Assembly: GCA_025359965.1 (NCBI GenBank)
Contig: JANYDC010000107.1
Location: 62,001-126,000, forward strand
DNA from: Pedosphaera sp.
Lineage (GTDB): Bacteria > Verrucomicrobiota > Verrucomicrobiia > Limisphaerales > SXQI01
Direction of reading: 5' to 3'
DNA length: 64,000 bases
Shown: piece after piece, positions 39,413-50,300 of the stretch
How positions within the stretch are numbered: position 1 is the first letter of the stretch
Layout of the letters: every line of letters starts with the position of its first letter
Notes under the pieces: model-generated
What the model was told of the DNA's origin: nothing
What the model saw: only the letters and a program-made list of their open reading frames with translations
Databases searched by the model: none
Program-made: the position numbers and the translations under genes

Positions 39413-40686
39413 GTCGTTTCTTCCCCAGCCAAGCCGGTATTCGAAGCAAGCAGCGGCGTTCGTTTTTCACCTGTTGGGAACCAAATACGGAAAGTTGTCC
39501 CCACATTGGCATGGCTCTCAAGATCAATCCGGCCATTGTGCTCCCTCACGATGCGTTGGACTATCATCAGACCCAAACCGCTGCCCTTGGCTTTGGTCGT
39601 ATAAAACGGCTCAAAAATACGATTGAGCATCTCTTGAGGGATGCCTGAACCCGTGTCCGAAATGGCAACCCAAACGCCTGCTGAAGATGTCCCGGTCTGC
39701 AAAGTAAGGCACCCATCCTGGGCCATTGCCTGCATGGCGTTTTTAATCAAATTAACCAAAACCTGTTTGATTTGGCTGCGATCCAAGGGGGCCAGGGGGA
39801 GGTTAGGGGATGGCTTCTCGATCAATTTCTGTCCGCGATTCTCGATCTCGGGCCGCAAGAGATCAGCCGTTTCCCGCACAATTTCATTCAGCGAGGTCAT
39901 GGCGGTCTGAAGCGGACGCGGGCGCAATGCCTCCAGAAACTGAGTAATGATGTAATCAAGCCGGGTAATCTCGCCTTTGGCAACGCGGATGTATTCGTCC
40001 AGCTTGTCCAGACTTTCCGCGCTGCGATCAACCTCCGGCTCAGTGCGCATGCCAAGGGCCACTCGCCGGAATCTCCCCGGTTTGACCGGAGCGACGGGTT
40101 TGATTCTCAGTTTACGCGCCTCGCGCTCCATTAATTGAAGATGAATATGCAAGGCGTGCAAAGGGTTGCCAATTTCATGGGCCACGCTGGCCGCCAACAA
40201 AGTCAAGGCCTGCACCCGCTCGGATTCAATGGCTTCAAAGGTCTTCTGGCGCGCTTCCGTGGCATCGCGCAAGATAAGGGCTACGCCGGCTGAACCACTG
40301 CGCTCCCCATCCAAGGGGGCGGCATAGAGGTGAATGAACCTTAATTGAGGATAGTGAACCTCAAATTCCTGACGGATAACGCGCGTCCCTCCCTGGGCAT
40401 CAAGGCGCGATAATGTTTCCCAGTCCAGCTCTGGGAAATGTTTCTGAACCGGTTCCCCTTCCGAGCCTGATGGGAGGCCTAGCAGACGGGTTGAAGCCTC
40501 GTTGAAATAAAGAATGCGACCCTGCTCATCCACCACTAGCACGCCATCCTCAATCGTGTTAAAAAGCGTTTCAAGAAAGCTGCGCTCGCGGGCCAGGCGA
40601 TGGACCACAGCCTGCAAGCCTTGGGCATCAAGGCGCCCGATTTGGCCGAGCACTTTATCCAGGAAAGTGGATTTAACGGGAGGCAT
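39409..40686 (-). CDS. PAS-containing soluble histidine kinase (NtrB-like)
   Basis: 'SVAHEIGNPLHALHIHL' H-box, 'LVNLIKNAMQAM', 'GSGIPQEMLNRIFEPFYTTKAKGSGLGL'; overlaps regulator by 4 nt. Confidence 0.93.
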   Translation of the reverse strand: MPPVKSTFLDKVLGQIGRLDAQGLQAVVHRLARERSFLETLFNTIEDGVLVVDEQGRILYFNEASTRLLGLPSGSEGEPVQKHFPELDWETLSRLDAQGGTRVIRQEFEVHYPQLRFIHLYAAPLDGERSGSAGVALILRDATEARQKTFEAIESERVQALTLLAASVAHEIGNPLHALHIHLQLMEREARKLRIKPVAPVKPGRFRRVALGMRTEPEVDRSAESLDKLDEYIRVAKGEITRLDYIITQFLEALRPRPLQTAMTSLNEIVRETADLLRPEIENRGQKLIEKPSPNLPLAPLDRSQIKQVLVNLIKNAMQAMAQDGCLTLQTGTSSAGVWVAISDTGSGIPQEMLNRIFEPFYTTKAKGSGLGLMIVQRIVREHNGRIDLESHANVGTTFRIWFPTGEKRTPLLASNTGLAGEETT

Positions 40687-40713
40687 GGTGATTGTTAATT
40701 CCCGAAAAGCAAT

Positions 40714-41748
40714 TCACATCCACCGCCGTTTCTTAAAATACCAAAAAGTCAGCCCGGTGGTGACCACCATGATCGACGTGGCGATTAAATACCCATGCTT
40801 TGAATGCAATTCCGGCATTCCCTCGAAATTCATCCCATACCAAGTGCCAATCACCATGAGCGGCGTGGTGATTACAGTGATCAGTGTCAGCAGTTTGACC
40901 ACTTCACCCGTTTGATTTGAGCTCATGCTAAGGTAGACATGCAACAAACCGGTGATGCTGTCCGTATAGCTCTGGGCAAGCGTTGAGATGTTGAACAACC
41001 CGTCGTACACCCCCCGGTAATAGGGAACCATGTGGGCGCGGATCAATTTGAACTCTCCTGCGGCAAACCTTGCCAAAACCTCCCGCTGGGGGCCGATGAT
41101 TTGCCGCAAATGCAGCACTTCTTTTTTTAACTGCACGATCCGCGTGAGTTGCTTTGGGTGCGAGGCTTGGACAACTTCCTCCTCCAAGGCGGCGATTTCC
41201 AGCGATAACTCTTCCAGAGCAGGTTTGTAGTTGTCCACGATCGCGTCCAAAAGGCTGTGAGCCACTCGATCAGGAGCCCTGGCAATGTGTACGGTGCTGC
41301 GCAGGCAGCGGTCTTCCACATGATGCACCGATTTTAGAGGAACCTCGTGGAAGGTGACCAAGAAGTTTTTCCCGAGAAAAAAATTCAGCTCGCTCGTGGC
41401 AAATACTCCGTCGGACCGGCTGTAATCCACAGCATGGATCACAATAAACAGGTAGGGCGCAAATTGATCACCTTCTTTGGGGGAATACTCATCGACCTTG
41501 GGTGAGGAGGATGCGCTTACGCAATCCTCAACCGACAACGGGTGAAAATGGAAAACACCCTCTAAAATCCGGCGGGCCTCAGGATCAGTGGGCTTTTCCA
41601 GATCCACCCAGAGGAACAGATTGGTATCCGCCAAAAGGGTGGGCATCAGGAATAGGTCGATATCCTGCGAATGCAAGCGACCCTGAGTGGTGAAAGCGAA
41701 TGAGCGGATCATAGTGCGTCCCACCTCCAAAATGAGACAATCTGACAC
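40714..41748 (-). CDS. corA: CorA family magnesium/cobalt transporter
   Basis: C-terminal 'VITTPLMVIGTWYGMNFEGMPE' with the GMN motif and two TM helices. Confidence 0.95.
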   Translation of the reverse strand: MSDCLILEVGRTMIRSFAFTTQGRLHSQDIDLFLMPTLLADTNLFLWVDLEKPTDPEARRILEGVFHFHPLSVEDCVSASSSPKVDEYSPKEGDQFAPYLFIVIHAVDYSRSDGVFATSELNFFLGKNFLVTFHEVPLKSVHHVEDRCLRSTVHIARAPDRVAHSLLDAIVDNYKPALEELSLEIAALEEEVVQASHPKQLTRIVQLKKEVLHLRQIIGPQREVLARFAAGEFKLIRAHMVPYYRGVYDGLFNISTLAQSYTDSITGLLHVYLSMSSNQTGEVVKLLTLITVITTPLMVIGTWYGMNFEGMPELHSKHGYLIATSIMVVTTGLTFWYFKKRRWM

Positions 41749-41835
41749 ACAATGATGCTTGAGCGTCTGAACGTCAAGAACTCTCGAGTATTTGAACTGG
41801 ATTACAACTGCGCGCCGCCGCAGCCGGTTTCCAAG

Positions 41836-43242
41836 TTATCGCATAAGGACGCGTTCCAATTGCTGAACCGCTTTACGAACTTCAGGGCTGACTTCCATTC
41901 TGTCCTGAACTTTGCGGCATGCGTGCATGACCGTGCCATGATCACGCCCGCCAAAAGCATCACCGATGGAGTGGAGGGACCGATCGGTAAGCCGACGGGA
42001 AAGATACATGGCGATCTGACGGGGAAAGGCAATGTTCTCCGGGCGACGCTTGCCGGTCATGTCCGCCATGCGGATGTCGTAGTGCTCCGCCACCTTTTTC
42101 TGAATGATGTCTATGCTTAAGGTGACGCGCCCATCCTCAGCCAGGACACCACGGAGCAAATCTTCGGCGATCTCGACCGTCATGGGCTTGCCGGAAAGAA
42201 TGGCAAAAGTCGCCACCCTGATCAGCGCGCCTTCCAAACGGCGAACATTGGCACGCACACGAGAAGCGATGAGATTAATGACACCATCTGGCAGGGTGAC
42301 CCCCATGGTCCGTTCCTTTTTGCGAAGAATGGCCGTGCGGGTCTCAATGTCGGGCGGCTGCAAATCAGTAACCAGACCCCATTCAAAACGAGAGACAAGG
42401 CGGTGTTCCAAATTTTTCAATTCGCCCACGGGGCAGTCGCAGGTCAGCACGATTTGTTTGTGGGCTTCGTGCAAAGTGTTGAAAGTATGGAAAAACTCCT
42501 CCTGAATCCGCTCTTTCCCGGCCAAAAATTGAATATCGTCGATCAACAGCAAGTCCGGCTGGCGGTAACGCCGACGAAATTTGGCCAATTGATTGTTCTG
42601 AATGGCGTCGATGTATTCGTTGGTGAATTTCTCACTTGAGACGTAGGCCACCTTGAGGCTTTTACGCAAGCTCATGGCATGCTGGCCGATGGCGTGTAGA
42701 AGGTGGGTTTTACCTAAACCCACTCCACCATACAAAAAGAGAGGGTTGTACGATTTGCCCGGGGCTTGGGAAACTGCTAGAGCGGCCGCATGAGCAAAAC
42801 TGCTGTTCTCTCCGACCACGAAGGTCTCAAAGGTATTCTTCGGGTTGAAAATAGCATCGCGGTGAGTGGGCGTGCCACGTTCAGCGACGACTTCCGTGAT
42901 CGTGGCATCCTCAAACAAATTTGCATTGCCTGAAAGAGCTGGGACGGTTTGTCCGTCGCGGCTGGCCACTTTGAACTCGATTTCGATGGGCTTGGAGGCA
43001 GCGTGGCAGAGGGAATCCTTCAGCAGCCCCATATAATTGTCGGCCAACCACATTTTCCAAAAGTCGTTTTCGACTTCGAGCACGATTTTATCGGCGGTGG
43101 ACTCAGAAACACGAATAGGGGCAAACCAAAGCTTATAAATCTCTTCAGACAACAAACTTTGTAACAATTGCTGGGCACTGGCCCAAATTTTTGCTCCTGC
43201 AAGTTCCATGTCGGTTTGTTCCAGAAAGGCTGTTTTATTCAC
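41836..43242 (-). CDS. dnaA: Chromosomal replication initiator protein DnaA
   Basis: 'NPLFLYGGVGLGKTHLLHAIG', 'LLLIDDIQFLAGKERIQEEFFHTFN', DnaA-box-binding 'RDHGTVMHACRKV'. GTG start. Confidence 0.96.
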   Translation of the reverse strand: MNKTAFLEQTDMELAGAKIWASAQQLLQSLLSEEIYKLWFAPIRVSESTADKIVLEVENDFWKMWLADNYMGLLKDSLCHAASKPIEIEFKVASRDGQTVPALSGNANLFEDATITEVVAERGTPTHRDAIFNPKNTFETFVVGENSSFAHAAALAVSQAPGKSYNPLFLYGGVGLGKTHLLHAIGQHAMSLRKSLKVAYVSSEKFTNEYIDAIQNNQLAKFRRRYRQPDLLLIDDIQFLAGKERIQEEFFHTFNTLHEAHKQIVLTCDCPVGELKNLEHRLVSRFEWGLVTDLQPPDIETRTAILRKKERTMGVTLPDGVINLIASRVRANVRRLEGALIRVATFAILSGKPMTVEIAEDLLRGVLAEDGRVTLSIDIIQKKVAEHYDIRMADMTGKRRPENIAFPRQIAMYLSRRLTDRSLHSIGDAFGGRDHGTVMHACRKVQDRMEVSPEVRKAVQQLERVLMR

Positions 43243-43513
43243 TGGTTAAAGTAACGGGTTTGTCACGCTGTTTTGCTGTGCAAAACCGTCCCGCCCAACC
43301 CGACAAAACCCTGTGCCGATGCTCGGCATGACAGATGCTTGATCCCCCAACAAATAAACTGTGCAAGTATCTTCATTTCAACGTATTACAAAATATTCGA
43401 CCACTCAACCAGACCCAGAGCCGAGTATTCATCCTGCTATCGGCATCTCACTATCGGTATGCGCCAAGTAGTAGGGGAGTTCGGCCCCTCTGGCTAGGGA
43501 AACCTATTCAAAG

Positions 43514-43533
43514 TTATTCGCGAGTTATTCACA
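43514..43533 (+). promoter_or_regulatory. Candidate DnaA boxes in a dnaA-adjacent intergenic region (possible oriC)
   Basis: TTATTCACA (exact TTATNCACA) at 43525-43533, degenerate TTATTCGCG at 43514, in a 487-bp gap upstream of dnaA. Confidence 0.4.
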
Positions 43534-43729
43534 GCCTCAAAACCCCAGTAAAATAGGGCTTTTGTTACGATTTTGAGGAGAAAAAAGAGTTAAGCTTTCG
43601 CCCATTATTCCGATAACAGCTGTCAATCTATTTCACAAACCAGGTCAGGAAAAAGACGAACAACTTTCAGCGCGCCATCAAAGCATGCTTGCCGTGCGCG
43701 GTTTTGCGGAGAAATTGGGTTGGCGTGGC

Positions 43730-44134
<405 letters not shown>

Positions 44135-44180
44135 TCAAAAACACCTGCTGAATTCGACGAATAATAGAACCGCATGCCTT

Positions 44181-44762
44181 TCAAGAAGGATTGGATGGAG
44201 ATCGGCGGAACTTGGTCAACAGCCAATCAAGCACAGCCTGCTGGTCTTGAATGGTGGCCCTTCGTATCTGCGAGAGCAGAAGTATGCGATCAGGCTTGGG
44301 CGGAGCAGCGTTTTGAAGACCCTCATTGCAATTCGAGCAGACCGCCCGCAAATTGCCGGGCGTGTCCTCCCCACCCTTTGATTTATCAATGATATGACCC
44401 ATCACCAGTCGAATTTTGCGGGATTCGTTGAAAGGATCGATATCGCTGGCAGCGATGCCACACATCTGACATGTGTAGCCGTTCCTTTCGAGAACATAGG
44501 CCATGGTCTCTTTTGAAATGCCACGCTTGAAAGCAGGTCGACGCTTATCTGTTTCGACCAGATATTGGCCAGGTTTTAAGTCGGAACGATCTTTATGAGA
44601 GAGAATTTGGTAGCCCTCTTCGTCTCTCAACTCACGTAAACGCCGCCCCCACTCTGCCCGCCAACCTGATGCTTCCTGAAGCTCGTTTCTGTCGATGACT
44701 CTCCCGATGTTCGCCATCAAATAATCGAGAATTAATTGTTTGGAGCCTTTTTGTTTTGGCAT
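44181..44762 (-). CDS. HNH endonuclease, putative type II restriction enzyme
   Basis: 'YTCQMCG', 'IRLVMGHIIDKSKGGEDTPGNLRAVCSNCNEG' zinc-bound HNH; overlaps the adjacent DNA methyltransferase gene. Confidence 0.8.
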   Translation of the reverse strand: MPKQKGSKQLILDYLMANIGRVIDRNELQEASGWRAEWGRRLRELRDEEGYQILSHKDRSDLKPGQYLVETDKRRPAFKRGISKETMAYVLERNGYTCQMCGIAASDIDPFNESRKIRLVMGHIIDKSKGGEDTPGNLRAVCSNCNEGLQNAAPPKPDRILLLSQIRRATIQDQQAVLDWLLTKFRRSPSNPS

Positions 44763-45772
44763 GATTTACGGGAATTCGAAGCGTTGTCCAACAATCTTAA
44801 CTGAGCGGCATCCTGATCCGAGCGCAAGGAAATCCTCTGACGAAGCAGCGCTCTGTGAATAGAGATCCCGACCGCCTTTGCAACCAAGGGGGGGAAAGCG
44901 TTGCCGACTTGTCTGTAAGCGGCGGTTTTGCCACCCATAAATTCCCATTCATCGGGGAAGCTCTGAATCCGGGCAACCATGCGCACAGTCAGACGCGGCA
45001 AGCCATCTTCCGCGAAATTCTCCGCAGGGGCTTCATTGGCTATGCCCATGCCGTCTACTCCAAGCTCGCGCCACTGTTTCTTCGCGCGAGTAGGTCCTAA
45101 GTCCGGCCCCCCATGTTTTTTCGAACCACCCACCACAGTTGGGGCAATGCGGTTGGCACGAGCAGCCCAGCCCTCCGCACCTGCCCAGCCACTGGTTCCC
45201 ATAAGGTCAACCAACGTGGAACCAACTGTTGCGATTCGATTTGAAACTGTAGGCCACTCAAAAAACTCAGCATCCCGAGGTTTGAGAGCAATCAAGACAA
45301 AACGGGGCCTGAGTTGTGGCACACCGAAGTTAGCTGACTGAAGTATTTGCCATTCAGGCTGATAACCAAGCCTGGCTAACTGCGCCATCAGGGTATTGCG
45401 GTATTGTTCAAACCGGGCGCCAGCCAAACCCGGAACATTCTCCAGCATAACCGCGCGTGGTTTCAGTCTTTGAATGATGGATAATGCCGTAGGAAACATA
45501 TCACGATCATCTCCCGCCCCGAGCTGCTTGCCAGCGATGCTGAATGGTGGACAAGGAACACCGCCCGCAAGAAGGTCGATGCCAGAAAAATCCTGTGGTC
45601 TAAAATTTCTAATGTCCTGCTGCAAAACATTCCAGTGAGGCCGGTTCTTTCTCAGTGTCGCGCAGAAGTGAGGTTCGTATTCCACGGCTGCGGCATGGCT
45701 AAACCCAGCCATTTCCAAGCCGATGGCCTGTCCTCCTCCGCCAGCACAAAGTTCGACGGCGGTGAGACTCAT
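44732..45772 (-). CDS. DNA (cytosine-5-)-methyltransferase
   Basis: 'ELCAGGGGQAIGLEMAGF' (motif I), 'GVPCPPFS' (motif IV), 'MLENVPG' (motif VI), 'QVGNAFPP' (motif X). ATG at 45772. Confidence 0.93.
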   Translation of the reverse strand: MSLTAVELCAGGGGQAIGLEMAGFSHAAAVEYEPHFCATLRKNRPHWNVLQQDIRNFRPQDFSGIDLLAGGVPCPPFSIAGKQLGAGDDRDMFPTALSIIQRLKPRAVMLENVPGLAGARFEQYRNTLMAQLARLGYQPEWQILQSANFGVPQLRPRFVLIALKPRDAEFFEWPTVSNRIATVGSTLVDLMGTSGWAGAEGWAARANRIAPTVVGGSKKHGGPDLGPTRAKKQWRELGVDGMGIANEAPAENFAEDGLPRLTVRMVARIQSFPDEWEFMGGKTAAYRQVGNAFPPLVAKAVGISIHRALLRQRISLRSDQDAAQLRLLDNASNSRKSCQNKKAPNN

Positions 45773-45806
45773 AGCGTGACCCGAACGTGGTGGAAGCTTG
45801 GCCAGC

Positions 45807-47294
45807 TCAGACCGGTTCCTCCGTCTCGGCCAGTTTGCGATAGAGGGTGGCGAGGCTGATGCCAAGCATTTCCGCCGCTTTTTCCTTGTCGCCGGAGGTA
45901 TGGGCGAGGGCGCGATGCAGGTAGGTACCCTCCTGGTCACGCATAAAATTTTTGAGGGAACCCACCGGACGCACCGCATCCCTGTTGAGCGGAACCCCAG
46001 CCGTGGAAGGCTGGCCGTTGGCCTCGCCGGAGGCATAACCCTTGGCGGCGGGTCCAGAAGTTCTTCCAATTTGTAGAGGATAGAGCGCAGAAGGGGTGCT
46101 CTCGATTTCCAAACCCTTTTTACCACGAATAACCGGGGGCAAATCCTTGACCGTGATCAAGGCATCATCGCAAAGCACGCAGGCGCGTTCGATGGCATTC
46201 TGGAGTTCTCGGACATTGCCGGGCCAGTCGTAGTCCTGCATGGCCTCCATGGCTCCTTGAGTGACCTGAAACTCGCGGCCGCTTCGCGCATGGACCTTGT
46301 CTCGGAGGAAATGTGACACCAGGAGGGGAATGTCGTCCTTCCGCTCGCCGAGACTGGGCAGCGAAATTTCGATTACATTCAGCCGGTAAAACAAATCCTC
46401 GCGAAAGGTGCCGTCCTTGATCCGCTCTTCAAGATTCTCATTGGTCGCCGCCAGAACACGCACATTCACGGTGAACGGGATGTTATCGCCCACCCGGCGA
46501 ATCTCCTTTTCCTGCAAAACCCGCAGTAGGCGGCTTTGCAGCATCATCGGCATGGTGCCTATTTCATCAAGGAAGATAGTCCCGCCATCAGCTTCCTGGA
46601 AAAGCCCCTTTTTGTCGTTCAGCGCGCCTGTGAAAGATCCTTTGCGATGACCAAAAAGCTCTGATTCAAGAAGATTCTCCGGCAAGGCGCTGCAATTAAT
46701 GGGGATAAATGGGGCAAATTGTCGGCGGCTATTGAAATGCAGGGCGCGTGCAACAAGCTCCTTGCCGGTGCCACTCTCCCCCAGAATCAACACCGTGCTA
46801 TCAGTGTCCGCCACGCGTTCGATCAATTTGAACACGTCGTGCATCCGGGGCGAAGTGCCGATTAACTGGCTAAACTGGTATTTGGTCCTCAGCTGCTTGC
46901 GGAGGTAAACATTCTCCGAAACGGCGTCGTTGTAAGAAAGCGCCCTTTGGAGGCAGAGTTTTAGCTCATCAATTTTGAAGGGCTTCTCCAAATAATCGAA
47001 TGCGCCGCGCTTCATGGCCTCGACAGCGGTCTCGATGGAACCAAAGCCAGTGATAACAATAACGACTGGGGGCGGGTTCAGCGAACGGGCTTTTTGAAGG
47101 ATCTCAAGGCCGTGCGCCTTGCTCTTGTCGAGATAAAGATCCGTGATGACCAACTCAGGCACAACGGTTTCGAGGGATTCCAGAGCGCGCTGGGCGCTAT
47201 TGCACGGAAAAACCTCGTGTCCTTCGGCACGCAGCAACTCAGTCACCATTTGAACCATGGTGATCTCGTCATCTACCAACAAAACTCTGGCCAT
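45807..47294 (-). CDS. Sigma-54-dependent response regulator (NtrC family)
   Basis: REC 'LVITDLYLDKS', 'ILGESGTGKELVARALH', 'GSFTGALNDKKG', HTH 'GDKEKAAEMLGISLATLYRKL'. Confidence 0.95.
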   Translation of the reverse strand: MARVLLVDDEITMVQMVTELLRAEGHEVFPCNSAQRALESLETVVPELVITDLYLDKSKAHGLEILQKARSLNPPPVVIVITGFGSIETAVEAMKRGAFDYLEKPFKIDELKLCLQRALSYNDAVSENVYLRKQLRTKYQFSQLIGTSPRMHDVFKLIERVADTDSTVLILGESGTGKELVARALHFNSRRQFAPFIPINCSALPENLLESELFGHRKGSFTGALNDKKGLFQEADGGTIFLDEIGTMPMMLQSRLLRVLQEKEIRRVGDNIPFTVNVRVLAATNENLEERIKDGTFREDLFYRLNVIEISLPSLGERKDDIPLLVSHFLRDKVHARSGREFQVTQGAMEAMQDYDWPGNVRELQNAIERACVLCDDALITVKDLPPVIRGKKGLEIESTPSALYPLQIGRTSGPAAKGYASGEANGQPSTAGVPLNRDAVRPVGSLKNFMRDQEGTYLHRALAHTSGDKEKAAEMLGISLATLYRKLAETEEPV

Positions 47295-47381
47295 GGCACA
47301 GGTTAGGTCTGCTCAACTTTTGCATCAAGCCCTCTTTCAGGCAGGAACAAAAGACCGCCGCTCCCAATGGCCAAGTTGTCA

Positions 47382-50300
47382 TCAGGGATAAAGCGGGGCA
47401 GACGATTCCACTCGGACAGGACCATCGTACAACGTTCCATCGTGGTTGTGACTTGTGATGTCCGTAGCGAAAAGTCCTTGGCTTTCGTCAAAAGGCCAGC
47501 ATCCCACCAAACCCGGTTCTGCACCAGTCAAAGCGTGATGCATCACCGTCTGAACCTCGGCGTCGGTTAATGCGCGATTCCAAATGGCGACTTCATCAAG
47601 GCTGCCGATCAAGCCTTCCCCATAACTGGCATAACGGCCAAACTGTAAAGGGGCGGAGGTTGTTGGTCCGGCGGGCAACCCGGTCCAAGACAAGGAAGAT
47701 ACTGTTGAACCATCGACCAGCAGACGCCCACCCTCCGGGGCTGCCACAAGCGCGATATGGTGCCATTGTCCATCAGCTACGTAACCACCATCGAAGCCCA
47801 ATCCTCCGTCGTAAAGGTGATTCAGACCATCTCCGAAAAACCAACCATGCACTTTACCTTCGGACAAGAAGACTGAGTAACCGTTGAAGGATGCGTCCAC
47901 GTATTTGCTCACCAATCCATGAGCTTGGAGTCCCTCATCGCTGCTTCGCATCCAAAATGAGGCGGTGAAGGGAAAAGGGTTCAGAGCAGCCTCATGAGGA
48001 ACCTCCACTCGGCTGACGCCCCCATCAAATTCCAACGCCATGCCTGCAGTGGATGGCACATCAGCACCTGAGGAAACCGCACGGTAAAAACGGAAGGGAT
48101 ACGAAGCCGCTTCAAGATCGACATCGAGAAGAGCGTTAAGAAAAGTGACCGTATTGGTGGCAAGGCTGATCCAGCTCACCAAATCGGTCGACCCCTGAAT
48201 CACCCCCCGGTCGCCGACCGGGCCGGGCCAACGAAGCTGCACTTTCGCGGAGCCGTCCGGATTCATGGCCGTCGTCGCATTCGCACCATTCTCGCTTTGT
48301 GCAGCGGGACCTACAGGCACAATCGTGAGAGAAACCACGGCTGGAACGCTGTCAATTTGTGAGTCATTCACAATGAGTTGGAAAGTGACTGTTGCTGCCG
48401 AAGCAAGACTTGGGGTGACGAAGGACGGGGTGATTGCGGCCGAATCATTTAGAGTAATGGCAGGGCCTCCCGTTTGGAGCCATCGATAGGACAGCGCATC
48501 GCCGTTCAAATCGTAGCTACCCGCCCCGTTTAACCCGACGGTCCTAGGTTCGCTCACAGCCACCACGCCCAAACCGGAGGTAACAGCAACCGGAGCCAGG
48601 TTGGACAGCGCCGCAGGAGACCCGAATCGTGCGGACGCCCAACTCGCCGGCCGATATACGCTGGATGCCGTCGGCCAGGCGACAGCAGGATCCGCAACCT
48701 CAAGACAGCCAACGAGGGGAATACTTAGGCAGGTGTTGCGCAAATAAAGGATGGTGAGCTTTGCATCGTGATTCCATCCACCGATAAGTGCCTCAGGGAC
48801 TAGAAACTCAGCGCTCCAAGTATCAATGTTTTGCATAATGTTCACACTGAAATCCTGCGGCAGTTGCGCGGCCAGCCCTACCCCATCACCACGCGATTCG
48901 TAAGGAACTCCGTTTTCATCAACTCCAAAACCGTAATCATCCGCTTGAGGGCTGGCATCTGGCGCACCGTCCGCGTTCACGTAAAAATTAATACTAGCCG
49001 GACTGGTCCCGTCGTCGGAGCGACGCAAACCATTGAAGCAAACATAGAGGGCTCCTCCGGCATGCACAAAATGAACCGATGGTTCGGGCAGGTCGGGAGC
49101 CAACCGCACCGCAGATGCAGTGGCATATCCAACATCCGCACAAAGGCCATCGAGAACCGGTGTTGCAGAGTCTCGAACGACCAAGGGCAGTATGCCAAAA
49201 AGCATTGAGGTCCGCCCAATATTGCCATCTGAATCGGCGCAGGATACGTCCAGAACATAGTCACCTGGAGCCAAATTCAACATGCCGAAAGCGTTTCCCA
49301 CCCCCGCTCTCGATTCAGGTCCGCTCAGCAACCAATGGATGGAAGAGGCATCAAGCGAACCTTCCTCCGCATCGTAAGCGAAGCCCCGCACAAGCAAATT
49401 GGTTCCATAGGGCAGCTTCTGTCCGTCGCGGAGTCCGGCAAGTGTGATGAGAGGAGCCTGCTTCGGCATGGCGAAAGTCGATGTCATTTCCATCGTGGAC
49501 AGGAACCCGTCGCTGGCAAGGACGCGCATTCTACATTTGTCGCCCTCACCTAGAAATTTCGTACTAACCGCAACGCCTGAAGCAGGTTCGTGAATCGCCA
49601 GGGTTTGCCAAGTGACGCCATCGTCATCGGTAAACTGAACAGTAAAAAAAAGAGTCTCGCTATCAGCATCCGAAGCGGACCAACCCAAGGAAAGCATTTG
49701 ATTGACCGAGTCAACAACCGGCGCGGCGAGTATCAAAGCAGGAGCGTGCGGACTCGCGGCTCTTTCGGCCAGAACACGTCCCTTGCTCAACAGTTGCAAA
49801 CGAACCACTGTGGGATCAAGCGGAACGAACTGGGAAAGTTGACGATGCTCCGAGGGACCATCGGTATAGCCTGTAGGGACGGCAGCCATATCAACTACCA
49901 GCTCGTTCGCGGCGTTGAGCAGATGCAAACGATAAGGAGAATCAGCGGCAAGAGCCTGAGAGGCAGAAATGGAGTCGTCGATTTTGGAAGCATCGAAATC
50001 TCCAGGCCCGCCTTTGATCAGGGGAAAGAGTATCCCTGAGTCGCTGGCACTGTTTAAGAGACCTTGAACGAAGAATACAGGGCCGTCAGAGGGTTGGGCA
50101 GAAGCGAAAACCTTGTGCTTGATTGAAGCGGCCTTTGCGGCATCCCCGGGAATGGAATCAATATTCCTTTGCCAGGTCTGAGGGGTTATCCAAGTGTTGG
50201 TGGCGTAGGTCATGAGGTCTGCCGCCTTCCAAGGCAGAATCAGCGTCCCTGTCCGATAATCATAACCGATGGGAGCCGCAGCGTCGGTGAGATTGGTGGT

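Noticed and set aside
45773-46126. N-terminal 118 residues of the 464-aa methyltransferase ORF
   Set aside because: Overlap the sigma-54 regulator and lack methylase motifs; the true start is taken as ATG 45772.
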